A stretch of 64,000 nt of DNA from Tissierella sp032104385 (GCF_032104385.1 NZ_DAMCHJ010000010.1:1-64000), one strand, 5' to 3'; shown: positions 35,637-44,420, numbered from the stretch's first letter. A program made the numbers and translations. Notes: a model not told the origin generated them from the sequence alone.

Positions 35637-36342
35637 CTGCCTTTAATGGAACTTCTACTCTATATTTTCTATTATATTCATCATATTCAATAATTAAGGT
35701 CTTAGCATTCTCTGGAAAATCCCTAAGACTTCTTCTGCCTTTAGAAACAATTCCTCCACTACTAGAACCTGAACCAGAAAAATATTCATTTCCTAAATCG
35801 TCCTTTATAGTCCCAATGGCTCCAAGACTCCAGCCACTTCCCCATAGCTTTTTATCATAATATCTATAAATGATATGTAATTCCCCATTTTTATCATAAA
35901 TTACATTTGTAAATTTTATAACCATATCATCTATCTGAACCTTTTCATTAATATCAATTCTATAAATTATATCTTCCCTTGGAATTTCTTTAACTGGATT
36001 GCCATTAAATATTGTAACTATTGTCATTGAGCCTATAATAAAAATATTAATTACTATAAAAATAGTTACTGCTATATTTGTTATTCTCCAAAGCCACCCA
36101 ATTATAGGATTATGTTCCTTATTTAACTGAATTCCTATTTCTTTAGGATCTCCCATGTCTTTTACAGCAAGTTCTTCCGCTTTTTCCTTATCGTATCCTT
36201 GCTCCATATAATAATTTATCTTATCAAATATATGAGCTTCCATCTCTAATTTTATATCTTCTCTATCAAAGGGAAATTTTATATATGATAGAACACCTTT
36301 TAAAAATTCATCCATCTTATGAAAAGACATGTTTTTCACCAC
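35620..36342 (-). CDS. HAAS/permease-prefix domain membrane protein
   Basis: 240 aa. Residues 1-75 (MDEFLKGVLSYIKFPFDREDIKLEMEAHIFDKINYYMEQGYDKEKAEELAVKDMGDPKEIGIQLNKEH) are a HAAS-type helical module, followed by one membrane segment (about 86-112) and an extracellular domain with a glycine/serine-rich patch (GSGSSSGG). It overlaps the PadR gene by 26 bp. Same general scheme as the PadR-HAAS operon at 18017-19983 but unrelated in the exported domain. Confidence 0.85.
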   Translation of the reverse strand: MVKNMSFHKMDEFLKGVLSYIKFPFDREDIKLEMEAHIFDKINYYMEQGYDKEKAEELAVKDMGDPKEIGIQLNKEHNPIIGWLWRITNIAVTIFIVINIFIIGSMTIVTIFNGNPVKEIPREDIIYRIDINEKVQIDDMVIKFTNVIYDKNGELHIIYRYYDKKLWGSGWSLGAIGTIKDDLGNEYFSGSGSSSGGIVSKGRRSLRDFPENAKTLIIEYDEYNRKYRVEVPLKAGEYNE

Positions 36343-36661
36343 CTATTACTTTATTTACAGTAGTTGAAAATACATGCCATTGTCTCTTTTCTTCAATTAA
36401 CTGTTTTTCTCCTTTGTCTGTAATCCTATAATATTTTCGTTCTCTGCCAGTTTCACTTTTTTTCATATAGGATTTAACATATCCCTCATTTTCTAATTTG
36501 TGCAATACTGGATACAAGGTTCCTTCTTTAAATTTAAAAGTGCTATCGGAACGCACCTCTAAATCTTTAATTATTTCATACCCATACATATCCTTTTCCT
36601 TGATCAGGTACAATATTAGTAAATTAGTACTTCCTCCTATAAATCCCTTATCAATTTTCAC
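36317..36661 (-). CDS. PadR family transcriptional regulator
   Basis: 114 aa: LLILYLIKEKDMYGYEIIKDLEVRSDSTFKFKEGTLYPVLHKLENEGYVKSYM and GRERKYYRITDKGEKQL are the PadR winged helix. The start is GTG at 36659-36661 with AGGAGG before it; there is no in-frame ATG. First gene of a three-gene operon, transcribed from a consensus promoter buried in a 48-bp perfect palindrome, which it probably binds itself. Confidence 0.94.
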   Translation of the reverse strand: MKIDKGFIGGSTNLLILYLIKEKDMYGYEIIKDLEVRSDSTFKFKEGTLYPVLHKLENEGYVKSYMKKSETGRERKYYRITDKGEKQLIEEKRQWHVFSTTVNKVIGGEKHVFS

Positions 36662-36680
36662 TTTTCCACCTCCTAAAAAA

Positions 36681-36732
36681 CATACCTAGATTATCTATGT
36701 ATAATTATACATAGATAATCTAGGTATGTCAA
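36681..36732 (-). promoter_or_regulatory. Consensus promoter inside a 48-bp perfect palindrome (PadR operator)
   Basis: -35 TTGACA (complement 36727-36732), 17-bp spacer, -10 TATAAT (complement 36704-36709), a full sigmaA consensus. The palindrome 36681-36728 has 24-bp perfect arms; each arm contains the smaller palindrome TAGATWATCTA, so there may be two dimer sites placed symmetrically around the -10. Confidence 0.88.
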
Positions 36733-36737
36733 CAATC

Positions 36738-36782
36738 AATAACTGTAGTTTTTGGTGCCTGGCACCAAAAACTACAGTTATT
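36738..36782. terminator. Terminator after ybaK, copy 2 of the repeated GGTGCC hairpin
   Basis: Perfect 45-bp inverted repeat with core TTTTTGGTGCC-T-GGCACCAAAAA and outer arms CTGTAG/CTACAG. It contains the ybaK stop codon and stands only a few bases from the PadR -35. Confidence 0.88.
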
Positions 36783-37260
36783 TTTTAATAGTCAAATCTA
36801 CTATTTCACCATGACAAACTTGAATTAATTTAGATGTTTCCATTTCTATTTGAACCCCAATCTTTCCTCCACTTACAATAATCTTATCTATCTCAAGGGC
36901 AGATATGTCTATAAATGTCTTATAATCTCTCTTCATCCCTATTGGAGAACAGCCGCCTCTTATATATCCTGTAAATTTTAATAAATCCTTAACGTGTATC
37001 ATTTCAACACTTTTTTCCCCTGCTGCTTTTGCAGCCTTTTTCAAATCCAATTCCTCTTTAACAGGCAAAAGAAATACATAAATAGTATTACTATGACCTT
37101 GAACTACTAATGTCTTATAAACAAATTTAGGATCCTTACCAATTTTTTCAGATACTGAAACTCCATCAATTTTTCCATCATTACTATTATAAGTAATACC
37201 GTTATATTCTATTTTCATCTGTTCTAAAATACGCATAGCATTTGTTTTTATATTAGCCAT
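36778..37260 (-). CDS. ybaK: Cys-tRNA(Pro)/Cys-tRNA(Cys) deacylase YbaK
   Basis: About 160 aa. YbaK/EbsC-type trans-editing enzyme that hydrolyses Cys-tRNAPro made by mistake. Conserved parts: KTNAMRILEQMKIEY, DPKFVYKTLVVQGH, FLLPVKEELDLKKAAKAAGEKSVEMIHVKDLLKFTGYIRGGCSPIGMKRDYKTFID, with the catalytic lysine in VYKTLV. ATG 37258-37260 (AAGGTGAG upstream) is preferred to an ATG overlapping the kinase stop. Downstream of the histidine kinase gene, perhaps cotranscribed. Confidence 0.94.
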   Translation of the reverse strand: MANIKTNAMRILEQMKIEYNGITYNSNDGKIDGVSVSEKIGKDPKFVYKTLVVQGHSNTIYVFLLPVKEELDLKKAAKAAGEKSVEMIHVKDLLKFTGYIRGGCSPIGMKRDYKTFIDISALEIDKIIVSGGKIGVQIEMETSKLIQVCHGEIVDLTIKK

Positions 37261-37277
37261 TTTACTCACCTTCCCCA

Positions 37278-38465
37278 TTAGTACATTTTATATAATCCCA
37301 TTTTAAATATCAATTCTAAATTAAATCCTTGTTTTTCCTCACTATTATAAATCATTTTCCCACCAAAATCTCTTAATCTATTTTCTATGTTCATTAAGCC
37401 ATTGCCTTTAATCAAATTAGTACATCCTAGTCCATTATCTATAATTTCAACTCCTAGTTCATCTCCATCTAATTTTATATTTATATTAATTTTATCTGCT
37501 CTCCCATGCTTTATACTATTAGTTAAAGCTTCTTTTATAGAAATATATATAATATCTTTATATTCAGGTAACAATTCCTCTACTTTTTCATTTATATTTA
37601 AAATTATCTTAATCTTTCCTGTGCTCTCAATATTATCAGTTAATTTTCTTATAGAATTCAATAAAGTACTATTTCTTTCTTCCTTTAAAGCATAAACAGC
37701 CTTTCTTAAACTTTCTATACTCTCTTTAACTAATAACTGAGATTTATTAATTAATTTTTTAGTCTTACCTATATCTTTATCCATAATCTTATGAATTACA
37801 TCCAAATTCATATTTAAAGCCATTAGACTATGTCCTAAATTATCATGAATTTCTCCTGCCACTCTATTTCTTTCTTTAGCTATAGTCAATTTTTCAATTT
37901 CTTCTGATTGTTCCTTTAGTTTATTATAAGATAATTCTAATTCTTTATTTAATCTATCTACTTCTCTCTTCTCTTTTTTTAAAGTTCTATATGTAAATAA
38001 AGTAAGAGAATAAAATAACAGTCCTATATATGACATTATAATATCAAATAAACCTTTTCTCCAAAACTCTATAGTCATTAATTCCCCAACAGCCACACCT
38101 CTAAATATGATTAAAACCATAACTATCAATATTTCCAACCCAATAAATAACTTTGAAACTCTTCCTTCCGTATACAAAATCAGTTCATATAAAATAATGA
38201 ACATAAATATATGAGAATATCCTTGTACTTTATAAGTCAATAGGCTACTTATTATCATGGAAACAAACACAGATAAATAGTATTGCTTTTCATTTTTATA
38301 AAATAAAAACATTCTTATATAATCATTAATTGCTATAATTATAAATAAGGAAAAGAAAGTTAAGAAAAGAGTAGTATTATCTATATATTTATAAATAATA
38401 TCGAGTCCTATTAAAATACAAGTGGCTATATATAAATAACTATTATATTTAACAAATTTTTTCAT
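37278..38465 (-). CDS. Sensor histidine kinase (NarL-partner type, HisKA_3)
   Basis: 395 aa. Five to six N-terminal membrane helices (about 12-165), a coiled coil (170-200, NKELELSYNKLKEQSEEIEKL), the HisKA_3 dimerisation helix RVAGEIHDNLGHSLMALNMNLDVI with phosphoacceptor His, and an HATPase domain (ALTNSIKHGRADKI, IIDNGLGC, GNGLMNIENRL). The DesK/LiaS-like layout predicts a membrane-stress sensor. The cognate regulator is probably the NarL-type gene at 38963-39628. ATG follows GAGGAG. Confidence 0.93.
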   Translation of the reverse strand: MKKFVKYNSYLYIATCILIGLDIIYKYIDNTTLFLTFFSLFIIIAINDYIRMFLFYKNEKQYYLSVFVSMIISSLLTYKVQGYSHIFMFIILYELILYTEGRVSKLFIGLEILIVMVLIIFRGVAVGELMTIEFWRKGLFDIIMSYIGLLFYSLTLFTYRTLKKEKREVDRLNKELELSYNKLKEQSEEIEKLTIAKERNRVAGEIHDNLGHSLMALNMNLDVIHKIMDKDIGKTKKLINKSQLLVKESIESLRKAVYALKEERNSTLLNSIRKLTDNIESTGKIKIILNINEKVEELLPEYKDIIYISIKEALTNSIKHGRADKININIKLDGDELGVEIIDNGLGCTNLIKGNGLMNIENRLRDFGGKMIYNSEEKQGFNLELIFKMGLYKMY

Positions 38466-38477
38466 ATTAACTCCTCA

Positions 38478-38558
38478 CTAACTTATTCTAGGTACCTTCT
38501 CTTCTCCATTTAATCTATTAATATAAATATAGCAAATAAACAAAACCATTACAATCAT
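38478..38558 (-). CDS. Possible 26-aa membrane peptide upstream of the kinase
   Basis: ATG (complement 38556-38558) with GAGGTAGG upstream encodes 26 aa: a hydrophobic N-terminal half (MIVMVLFICYIYI) and a charged tail (NRLNGEEKVPRIS), ending 12 bases before the kinase ATG. Size, site and single hydrophobic helix fit a small membrane protein, but it could also be the remnant tail of the decayed gene before it. Confidence 0.45.
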   Translation of the reverse strand: MIVMVLFICYIYINRLNGEEKVPRIS

Positions 38559-38572
38559 AAGACCTACCTCTT

Positions 38573-38763
38573 TTATTTTCTCCTATAAAACATCACTACA
38601 GCAGAAGGTCCTATTATTATACTAACTATTGAAAATCTGAAGTAAAGATAGCTTATTTAAATAATATTTGTTCCTATGGACGAAGCATAAATAGGAAATA
38701 TAAATCCTGTAAATGATAAAAGAAAGGATATAAAATATAAAGGGATCTTTTTAGTTCTCTCAT
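38573..38763 (-). pseudogene. Remnant of a membrane transporter-like gene with internal deletion
   Basis: A strong site AGGAGG precedes an ATG at 38763. Out of frame with it, from about codon 4, runs ERTKKIPLYFISFLLSFTG then FIFPIYASSIGTNII, a stop, and in the same frame ISYLYFRFSIVSIIIGP and SAVVMFYRRK before a final stop. The first part looks like the start of a major-facilitator or similar carrier and the second like its end, so most of the middle appears deleted. One base missing near the start codon would explain the frame offset. Family assignment uncertain. Confidence 0.55.
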
Positions 38764-38793
38764 AAAAATAACCTCCTAAATATTCTTATCTTA

Positions 38794-38878
38794 AGTATAT
38801 ACTTATCTACAATATAAAAAATCTAACTAAGGTCTCTATTATAGAAATAATTTACTATGACTATAGTTATAGTAAATT
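38794..38878 (-). promoter_or_regulatory. Candidate activator-dependent promoter with palindromic site
   Basis: -10 TATACT (complement 38794-38799) lacks a recognisable -35. A 30-bp near-perfect palindrome (38849-38878, arms AATTTACTAT/ATAGTAAATT around ACTATAGT) is centred about 77 bp upstream of the expected start, a usual position for a NarL/LuxR-type activator. Probably the site of the neighbouring response regulator. Confidence 0.45.
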
Positions 38879-38910
38879 AAATTTTAGAATGAAAAAAAGC
38901 TATGATTTTA

Positions 38911-38963
38911 AACTGACCTCCCATAAGTTAGATTTTTTAGGTCTAACTTATGGGAGGTCAGTT
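38911..38963 (-). terminator. Terminator of the response regulator gene
   Basis: Perfect 22-bp stem (38911-38932 with 38942-38963, core GACCTCCC/GGGAGGTC) and 9-nt loop, with flanking GCTATG/CATAGC arms extending it. The regulator's stop codon lies at the edge of the stem. Confidence 0.85.
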
Positions 38964-39628
38964 CATTTCCATAGCCTTTTTATATCTTTACTATATTCTT
39001 TAATCAATATTGCTAATTGAGTTCTATCTCTCAACTCTAGTTTAGATAATATTTTAGTTATATGATTTTTAACAGTTCCTTCTGCTATATATAATGTTTT
39101 TGCTATTTCTTTATTGGATTTTCCTTCACATATTAACAATGCTATTTCATATTCTTTTTTAGTTAGCTCTTTAAATATAGTATTATCTATATTATCCTGT
39201 ATATTAGCCTTATGATCCATAGATCCAATCATCTTCCTAGCTACATCGGGTTGCAAAAGTATATTCCCTTTATATACTGTTTCTATTGCTTTGACTAATT
39301 CCTGAGATGATATGTCTTTAAGTAAGTAGCCATCTGCTCCATTTTTTAGCCCTTCAAAAATATACTCATCTTCATTAAAAGTTGTTAATATTAATACCTT
39401 TGTATTAGGATAATTTTCTTTAATTTGTTTTGTAGCCTCTACTCCATCCATAATAGGCATCCGTATATCCATTAATATTAAGTCTATTTCCTCTCTGCTT
39501 AATATCTCTATAGCTTCTTTACCATTAGTAACCTCCCCTACTATAAATATGGTATCATAAAGACTAAGCATCATATTCAGTCCTTCTCGTATTAAACTTT
39601 GGTCATCTACAATAAGAACTTTTATCAT
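38963..39628 (-). CDS. NarL/LuxR family response regulator
   Basis: 221 aa. Receiver domain (IKVLIVDDQSLIREGL with the acidic pair, phosphoacceptor Asp in DLILMDIRMPIMDG, LTTFNEDEY, GYLLKD with the conserved Lys) and a C-terminal LuxR helix-turn-helix (LTKKEYEIALLICEGKSNKEIAKTLYIAEGTVKNHITKILSKL). Probable partner of the HisKA_3 kinase at 37278, though a terminator and a decayed gene lie between them. Start behind GGGGGAG. Confidence 0.94.
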   Translation of the reverse strand: MIKVLIVDDQSLIREGLNMMLSLYDTIFIVGEVTNGKEAIEILSREEIDLILMDIRMPIMDGVEATKQIKENYPNTKVLILTTFNEDEYIFEGLKNGADGYLLKDISSQELVKAIETVYKGNILLQPDVARKMIGSMDHKANIQDNIDNTIFKELTKKEYEIALLICEGKSNKEIAKTLYIAEGTVKNHITKILSKLELRDRTQLAILIKEYSKDIKRLWK

Positions 39629-39653
39629 TAACTACTCCCCCTAAGGTAAAATG

Positions 39654-39705
39654 TTGCGACAGGAGAACCGTCTGTATCAATGATATTGGGCACCACCTGC
39701 CAAAA
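39654..39705. repeat. Degenerate copies of two short interspersed motifs
   Basis: TTGCGACAGGAGAACCGTC (39654-39672) resembles one half of an inverted-repeat element that I recall from other Firmicutes (GACAGG...CCTGTC type), and TTGGGCACCACCTGCC just after resembles a decayed form of the GGTGCC hairpin found three times in this window. Neither forms a full hairpin here. Assignment from memory, not searched. Confidence 0.35.
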
Positions 39706-40374
39706 TTATGTTAAATATAAGACTATACCTACAAAATGGAGTACAGATGCAGCTAAAACAAAGATATGCCAGATTGCATGATTATAAGGTATCTTTTTGA
39801 TACTATAGAATATTGTTCCCAGAGTATATAAAAGTCCTCCTCCTAATATCCACATAAAAAAGCCTATTGAAGTCATTCTAATAATTGGTTTTATAGTGAA
39901 TACTGCTATCCATCCCATACCTATATATAAACTTAGGGAAAATGCTTTAAATCTATCAAATTTTCCAAAAGTAAATATCTTAAATACAACTCCAAATATG
40001 GCTATAAACCAAACTGCAGCTAATATACTAATTCTTAGAACCCCAGTCATAGTTAATAGTGTAATAGGTGTATAAGTTCCTGCTATAAATAAAAATATAG
40101 AGGAATGATCAAATACTCTAAGTATCCTTTTTGCTCTTTCATTTGTGATGCTATGATATAAAGTTGATGATAGAAACATAAGAATAAAACAAGCTCCATA
40201 TATGCTAAAAGCAACTATAGACAATGCATCACCTTTTCTAATAGACATAACTAATAAAACTATAAGAGCAGTTATGCCAAATAAAACTCCTAATCCATGG
40301 GTAATTCCATTAGCAATTTCTTCTTTAACCGTATATTTCTTACCTAGCAATTGAACTGGATTTTCCTTTTTCAT
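39706..40374 (-). CDS. Hemolysin III / PAQR family membrane protein
   Basis: 222 aa, seven membrane helices. Signatures are EEIANGITHGLGVLFGI, SSTLYHSI, RVFDHSSIFLFIAGTYTP and the late NHAIWHIFVLAASVLHFVG, with conserved histidines that bind a metal in the PAQR hydrolase fold. The name hemolysin III is historical; bacterial members affect membrane homeostasis. Single gene. Confidence 0.94.
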   Translation of the reverse strand: MKKENPVQLLGKKYTVKEEIANGITHGLGVLFGITALIVLLVMSIRKGDALSIVAFSIYGACFILMFLSSTLYHSITNERAKRILRVFDHSSIFLFIAGTYTPITLLTMTGVLRISILAAVWFIAIFGVVFKIFTFGKFDRFKAFSLSLYIGMGWIAVFTIKPIIRMTSIGFFMWILGGGLLYTLGTIFYSIKKIPYNHAIWHIFVLAASVLHFVGIVLYLT

Positions 40375-40488
40375 TTTTACACCTATCCTTTCTACAATGC
40401 TTAATTAACGATTAACATTTAGCAATTCTAGGATTTATCTCCGAAATCTTTTCTTACATCCATTAGTCATCCATATAATTGTTTTTTG

Positions 40489-41247
40489 TTAATTACATTG
40501 CTCTTGATCTGTTAAAATCATTGGACCTTCTTTCGTAATAGCTATGGTATGTTCATACTGAGCAGATAGTTTACCATCTACTGTTCTAGCCGTCCATTCA
40601 TTATCATCTATTTTCATTCTATATGTTCCTATATTTATCATGGGCTCTATGGTTATAACCATGCCTTCTACAAGTCTTTGTCCCCTGCCTGGTATTCCAT
40701 AATGTGGCACTTGTGGATCTTCATGCATTTTTTTACCTATACCATGACCTACAAAATCCCTAACTACTGAATATCCATTGGATTCCGCAAAGGATTGTAT
40801 GGCGTAACCGATATCTCCCAATCTATTTCCTATAATAGCTTTCTCTATTCCTTTATATAAAGCTTCCTTAGTTATATCTAATAATCCTCTAGCTTCATCT
40901 GATATATTACCAACAGCATAACTCCAGGCTGAATCTGCTAACCATCCATCTATGTTAACCACCATATCAATAGTTACTATATCTCCTTCTTTTAATGGTT
41001 CTGTTCTTGGATAGCCATGACAGATTTCATCATTGATTGAAGCACAAATTGCATAAGGATAGCCATGATATCCTCTTTGCTCTGGATAAGCATTATGCTC
41101 CTTTAGATAATCTTCTACAAATTTATCTATCTCTTGAGTTGATATACCAGGTTTAATCATCTTTGCTATTTCTTTATGAACCTTTGCTAATAATTCTCCA
41201 GCTCTTTTCATTTTTTGTATTTCTTCACTTGTTTTTAATATAATCAT
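40489..41247 (-). CDS. map: Type I methionine aminopeptidase
   Basis: 252 aa, removes the initiator methionine. Metal ligands lie in GDIVTIDMVVNIDGWLADSAWSYAVG (two Asp), GHGIGKKMHEDPQVPHYG (His), ITIEPMINIG (Glu) and SAQYEHTIAIT (Glu). The substrate His is in GYHGYPYAICASIND. Not next to ribosomal protein genes, where the main copy often sits, so it may be a second copy. Confidence 0.96.
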   Translation of the reverse strand: MIILKTSEEIQKMKRAGELLAKVHKEIAKMIKPGISTQEIDKFVEDYLKEHNAYPEQRGYHGYPYAICASINDEICHGYPRTEPLKEGDIVTIDMVVNIDGWLADSAWSYAVGNISDEARGLLDITKEALYKGIEKAIIGNRLGDIGYAIQSFAESNGYSVVRDFVGHGIGKKMHEDPQVPHYGIPGRGQRLVEGMVITIEPMINIGTYRMKIDDNEWTARTVDGKLSAQYEHTIAITKEGPMILTDQEQCN

Positions 41248-41270
41248 TTAATTGCCTCCATATATCATTA

Positions 41271-42200
41271 TTATTCTATTATTTTTATGAATTCACTTTC
41301 ACCACGTAAGTTTTCAAAATCCTTATCAACTCTTATGGATTCTACTATTTCTGGTAACAGTATCACTGCTTTTTTTAGATCCTCTAAAGCTTTTTCTTTA
41401 TTATTTAGTATTGAATAACAGCAAGCTCTATTATAGTATAAATCATGAGCTTCTGAATTATTATTTATCCCTTCTGTTAGTAACTCAATCGTATCCTTAA
41501 ATCTTTCTTGCTCTATATAAATAGCAGAAATATTTAGATAGGAATAGGAATGTCCAGGATTAATATCTATTGATTTAAAGTAATATTCTAAAGCTTTATG
41601 ATTATTTCCTAAAGCCTTATAAACAACTCCCATATTAAATAAAGCTTTATAATAATCTGGTTCTATATTTAGACTTTTTTCTATCATAGTATATGCTTTA
41701 TCATATTCCCCCAATTCCTCATATATAGACCCTAAATTATTATAGGTTATGTAATCATCAGGTACTATTTCTATTACTCTATAATAATACTCTAACGCCT
41801 TATTTTTATCACCTTTTTCATCAAAAATATTAGCAGCATAATAATATGCTCTATCATAATATTTGTCTAAGGATATTGCTTTATGATAATACTCCAATGC
41901 TTTATCTTTATCTCCAATTTTTTCATAAATCATAGCCATACCATAGTACGCTCCTGCTTCACTAGAATCAAGTTTGGTTATTTTTTCATATGTATGCAAG
42001 GATTTCAGCGCATTATCTATTTCATCATAAATTTGAGCTATATTATATAGTATAGCTATATTATCTACCATACTACCTCTAAATTGCAAAGCTTTTTTAT
42101 AAAATTCTATGGATTTTTCTTTATTATTATTAATATATGCATTTTCTGCTAATAGCACATAATTATACTGTCTAATATGTTCTTTTATCAACAAAAACAC
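41271..42200 (-). CDS. Tetratricopeptide repeat protein
   Basis: 309 aa made almost entirely of TPR units of 34 residues (for example GAYYGMAMIYEKIGDKDKALEYYHKAISLDKYYD, RAYYYAANIFDEKGDKNKALEYYYRVIEIVPDD, ITYNNLGSIYEELGEYDKAYTMIEKSLNIEPDY), about eight in all. No signal peptide or catalytic domain. A protein-interaction scaffold of unknown partner; 23 bp before map in transcription order. Confidence 0.9.
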   Translation of the reverse strand: MFLLIKEHIRQYNYVLLAENAYINNNKEKSIEFYKKALQFRGSMVDNIAILYNIAQIYDEIDNALKSLHTYEKITKLDSSEAGAYYGMAMIYEKIGDKDKALEYYHKAISLDKYYDRAYYYAANIFDEKGDKNKALEYYYRVIEIVPDDYITYNNLGSIYEELGEYDKAYTMIEKSLNIEPDYYKALFNMGVVYKALGNNHKALEYYFKSIDINPGHSYSYLNISAIYIEQERFKDTIELLTEGINNNSEAHDLYYNRACCYSILNNKEKALEDLKKAVILLPEIVESIRVDKDFENLRGESEFIKIIE

Positions 42201-42260
42201 CTCTTAAACTTTATACTATATATAGTCTACCACATTTACGACAAAAAAGTAGAGGAAATC

Positions 42261-44420
42261 TTATTCCTCTACTTTCAATGCTCTTATTGAATTTAATATT
42301 GCTATTATTGAGACCCCAACATCTGCAAATACTGCCTCCCACATAGTAGCTAAGCCTAAGCTTCCTAAAATTAAAACTATAAGTTTTACCCCTAAGGCTA
42401 ATATAATATTTTGTGTTACTATCTTTTTAGTATTTTGGGCTATCTTTATTCCTGTTGCAATTTTTCCTATTTCATCTGTCATGATTACTATGTCAGAAGC
42501 TTCTATGGCTGCATCAGATCCTAGCCCCCCCATAGCAATACCTATATCTGCCCTTGCAAGCACTGGTGCATCATTTACTCCATCTCCTATAAATGCAACC
42601 TTTCCATTACTTTTATTTATTATATCTTCAAATATATTAACCTTATCTTGTGGAAGAAGATTACCATATACATTATCTAAACCTACTAATTTTCCTACCT
42701 TCTTTGCCGTATCTTCATTATCTCCAGATAACATTATTGTTTTTTTAATACCTAAAGCTTTTAGATTTTTAATATCTTCAACTACATTATCCTTTAATTC
42801 ATCAGATACTATTATACTTCCTATATGAAAATTGTCTTTACCTACATACACTACAGTACCTATGGAATCTACTTTATCTATTTGGATATTTTTTTCATCA
42901 AATAATGTCTTATTACCAAGTGTAATTTTCTTACCTTGTACATCTGCTTCTATTCCTTTCCCGGATATTTCTTTATATGATTTTATATATTCCCTATTTA
43001 TTTCTTTATCATATGCTTCTACTATGGATTTACCAATAGGATGATTTGAAAAAGCTTCTCCATAAGCTGCTAATTCTAATATTTCTTCTTCTGTATAGTT
43101 ACCATAAGCTCTTACTTTTGTTACTCTAAAAGTCCCTTTCGTAATAGTTCCTGTTTTATCAAATACCATTGTGTCTACTTCATTCAATGCTTCTAGATAG
43201 TTGCCGCCTTTTATAAGTATTCCTGACTTAGAAGCTCCTCCTATTCCACCAAAAAAACCTAATGGAACAGATATAACTAATGCACAAGGACAAGATATAA
43301 CTAAGAATATACATGCCCTATAGGCCCATTCCTTTAATTCTCCACCTATAAATAATGGTGGTAATATTGCAATAGCTAAAGCTATAAATACTACTACAGG
43401 TGTATAAAACTTAGCAAATTTAGTAATAAAGTTTTCAGTAGGCGCTTTCTTACTTGAAGCATTTTCTACTAAATCTAATATCTTAGATACTGTGGATTCT
43501 CCGAATTCTTTATCTACTTTTATTTTCAATACTCCATGAGTATTCACCACTCCAGACAATGCCTTATCTCCTATTCCAACATTTCTTGGTACAGACTCAC
43601 CAGTAATATTAGATGTATCCAAAGAAGATTCTCCCTCCACTATAACACCATCTAGCGGAACTTTCTCACCTGGTTTTACAATTATTATATCTCCTACTTC
43701 TACCTCACTCGGATCTACAATTATAATATCATTATCTTTCTCAATATTTGCATAATCTGGTCTTATATCTAGTAAAGAACTTATAGATCTTCTAGAATGA
43801 TTAACTGCCATTCCTTGGAACATTTCTCCTACTTGATAAAATAACATTACTGCCACTGCCTCTGGATATTCACCGATTACTAATGCACCTATTGTGGCAA
43901 CAGTCATCAAAAAATTTTCATCAAAGGGCATCCCAGCTAATAAATTTCTCATAGCTATTATTATAACTTCATATCCTACTACAATATATGCAAGGAAATA
44001 TACTGCAAATCTTGGTACACTATCTAATTTTAAAAATAATGGGATTACAAATAATAATCCTCCTAAAATTAATTTAATGATTTCCTTTTTATTTATTTCA
44101 CCATGTTCATGACTATGCTCATGATGGTCATGGTGACAATCATGGTCACAACTATGATTATGGTTATGGTTATGTCTACGAATTTTATTATCTGTTTTAT
44201 CTATAACTATTACATGAGGCTCAAGTCTTTTTACAATTTTCTTTATTTCTTCAGCTACTATATTTGACTCATCATCTGTAATTACATTTACCTTTAATTT
44301 TTTTGATACAAAGTCTAGCCTAGCACTTTCTACTCCTTCAATTTGTCTAGATAGTTTTTCAATTTTTCCCGCACATCCAGCACAATTCAATCCATTTAAT
44401 TCTAGTTCTATTTCTTTCAT
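42261..44420 (-). CDS. Heavy-metal P1B-type ATPase (Zn/Cd/Co exporter, CadA/ZntA-like)
   Basis: 719 aa. An N-terminal HMA domain has GLNCAGC (C13, C16), followed by a linker at about 83-108 very rich in histidine (HNHNHNHSCDHDC...HEHSHEHGE). The actuator has TGES, membrane helix 6 has the CPC motif (SCPCALVISVP), the phosphorylation site is DKTGT, then HPIG and GDGVNDAPVLARADIGIAMG. The CPC type and His-rich stretch fit zinc, cadmium or cobalt export rather than copper. The promoter overlaps a metal-sensor-like operator, yet no ArsR/SmtB gene lies near. Monocistronic. Confidence 0.95.
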   Translation of the reverse strand: MKEIELELNGLNCAGCAGKIEKLSRQIEGVESARLDFVSKKLKVNVITDDESNIVAEEIKKIVKRLEPHVIVIDKTDNKIRRHNHNHNHSCDHDCHHDHHEHSHEHGEINKKEIIKLILGGLLFVIPLFLKLDSVPRFAVYFLAYIVVGYEVIIIAMRNLLAGMPFDENFLMTVATIGALVIGEYPEAVAVMLFYQVGEMFQGMAVNHSRRSISSLLDIRPDYANIEKDNDIIIVDPSEVEVGDIIIVKPGEKVPLDGVIVEGESSLDTSNITGESVPRNVGIGDKALSGVVNTHGVLKIKVDKEFGESTVSKILDLVENASSKKAPTENFITKFAKFYTPVVVFIALAIAILPPLFIGGELKEWAYRACIFLVISCPCALVISVPLGFFGGIGGASKSGILIKGGNYLEALNEVDTMVFDKTGTITKGTFRVTKVRAYGNYTEEEILELAAYGEAFSNHPIGKSIVEAYDKEINREYIKSYKEISGKGIEADVQGKKITLGNKTLFDEKNIQIDKVDSIGTVVYVGKDNFHIGSIIVSDELKDNVVEDIKNLKALGIKKTIMLSGDNEDTAKKVGKLVGLDNVYGNLLPQDKVNIFEDIINKSNGKVAFIGDGVNDAPVLARADIGIAMGGLGSDAAIEASDIVIMTDEIGKIATGIKIAQNTKKIVTQNIILALGVKLIVLILGSLGLATMWEAVFADVGVSIIAILNSIRALKVEE

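Noticed and set aside
39706..40374. Haemolysin toxin
   Set aside because: The family name is historical; the PAQR-type sequence points to a membrane homeostasis protein.
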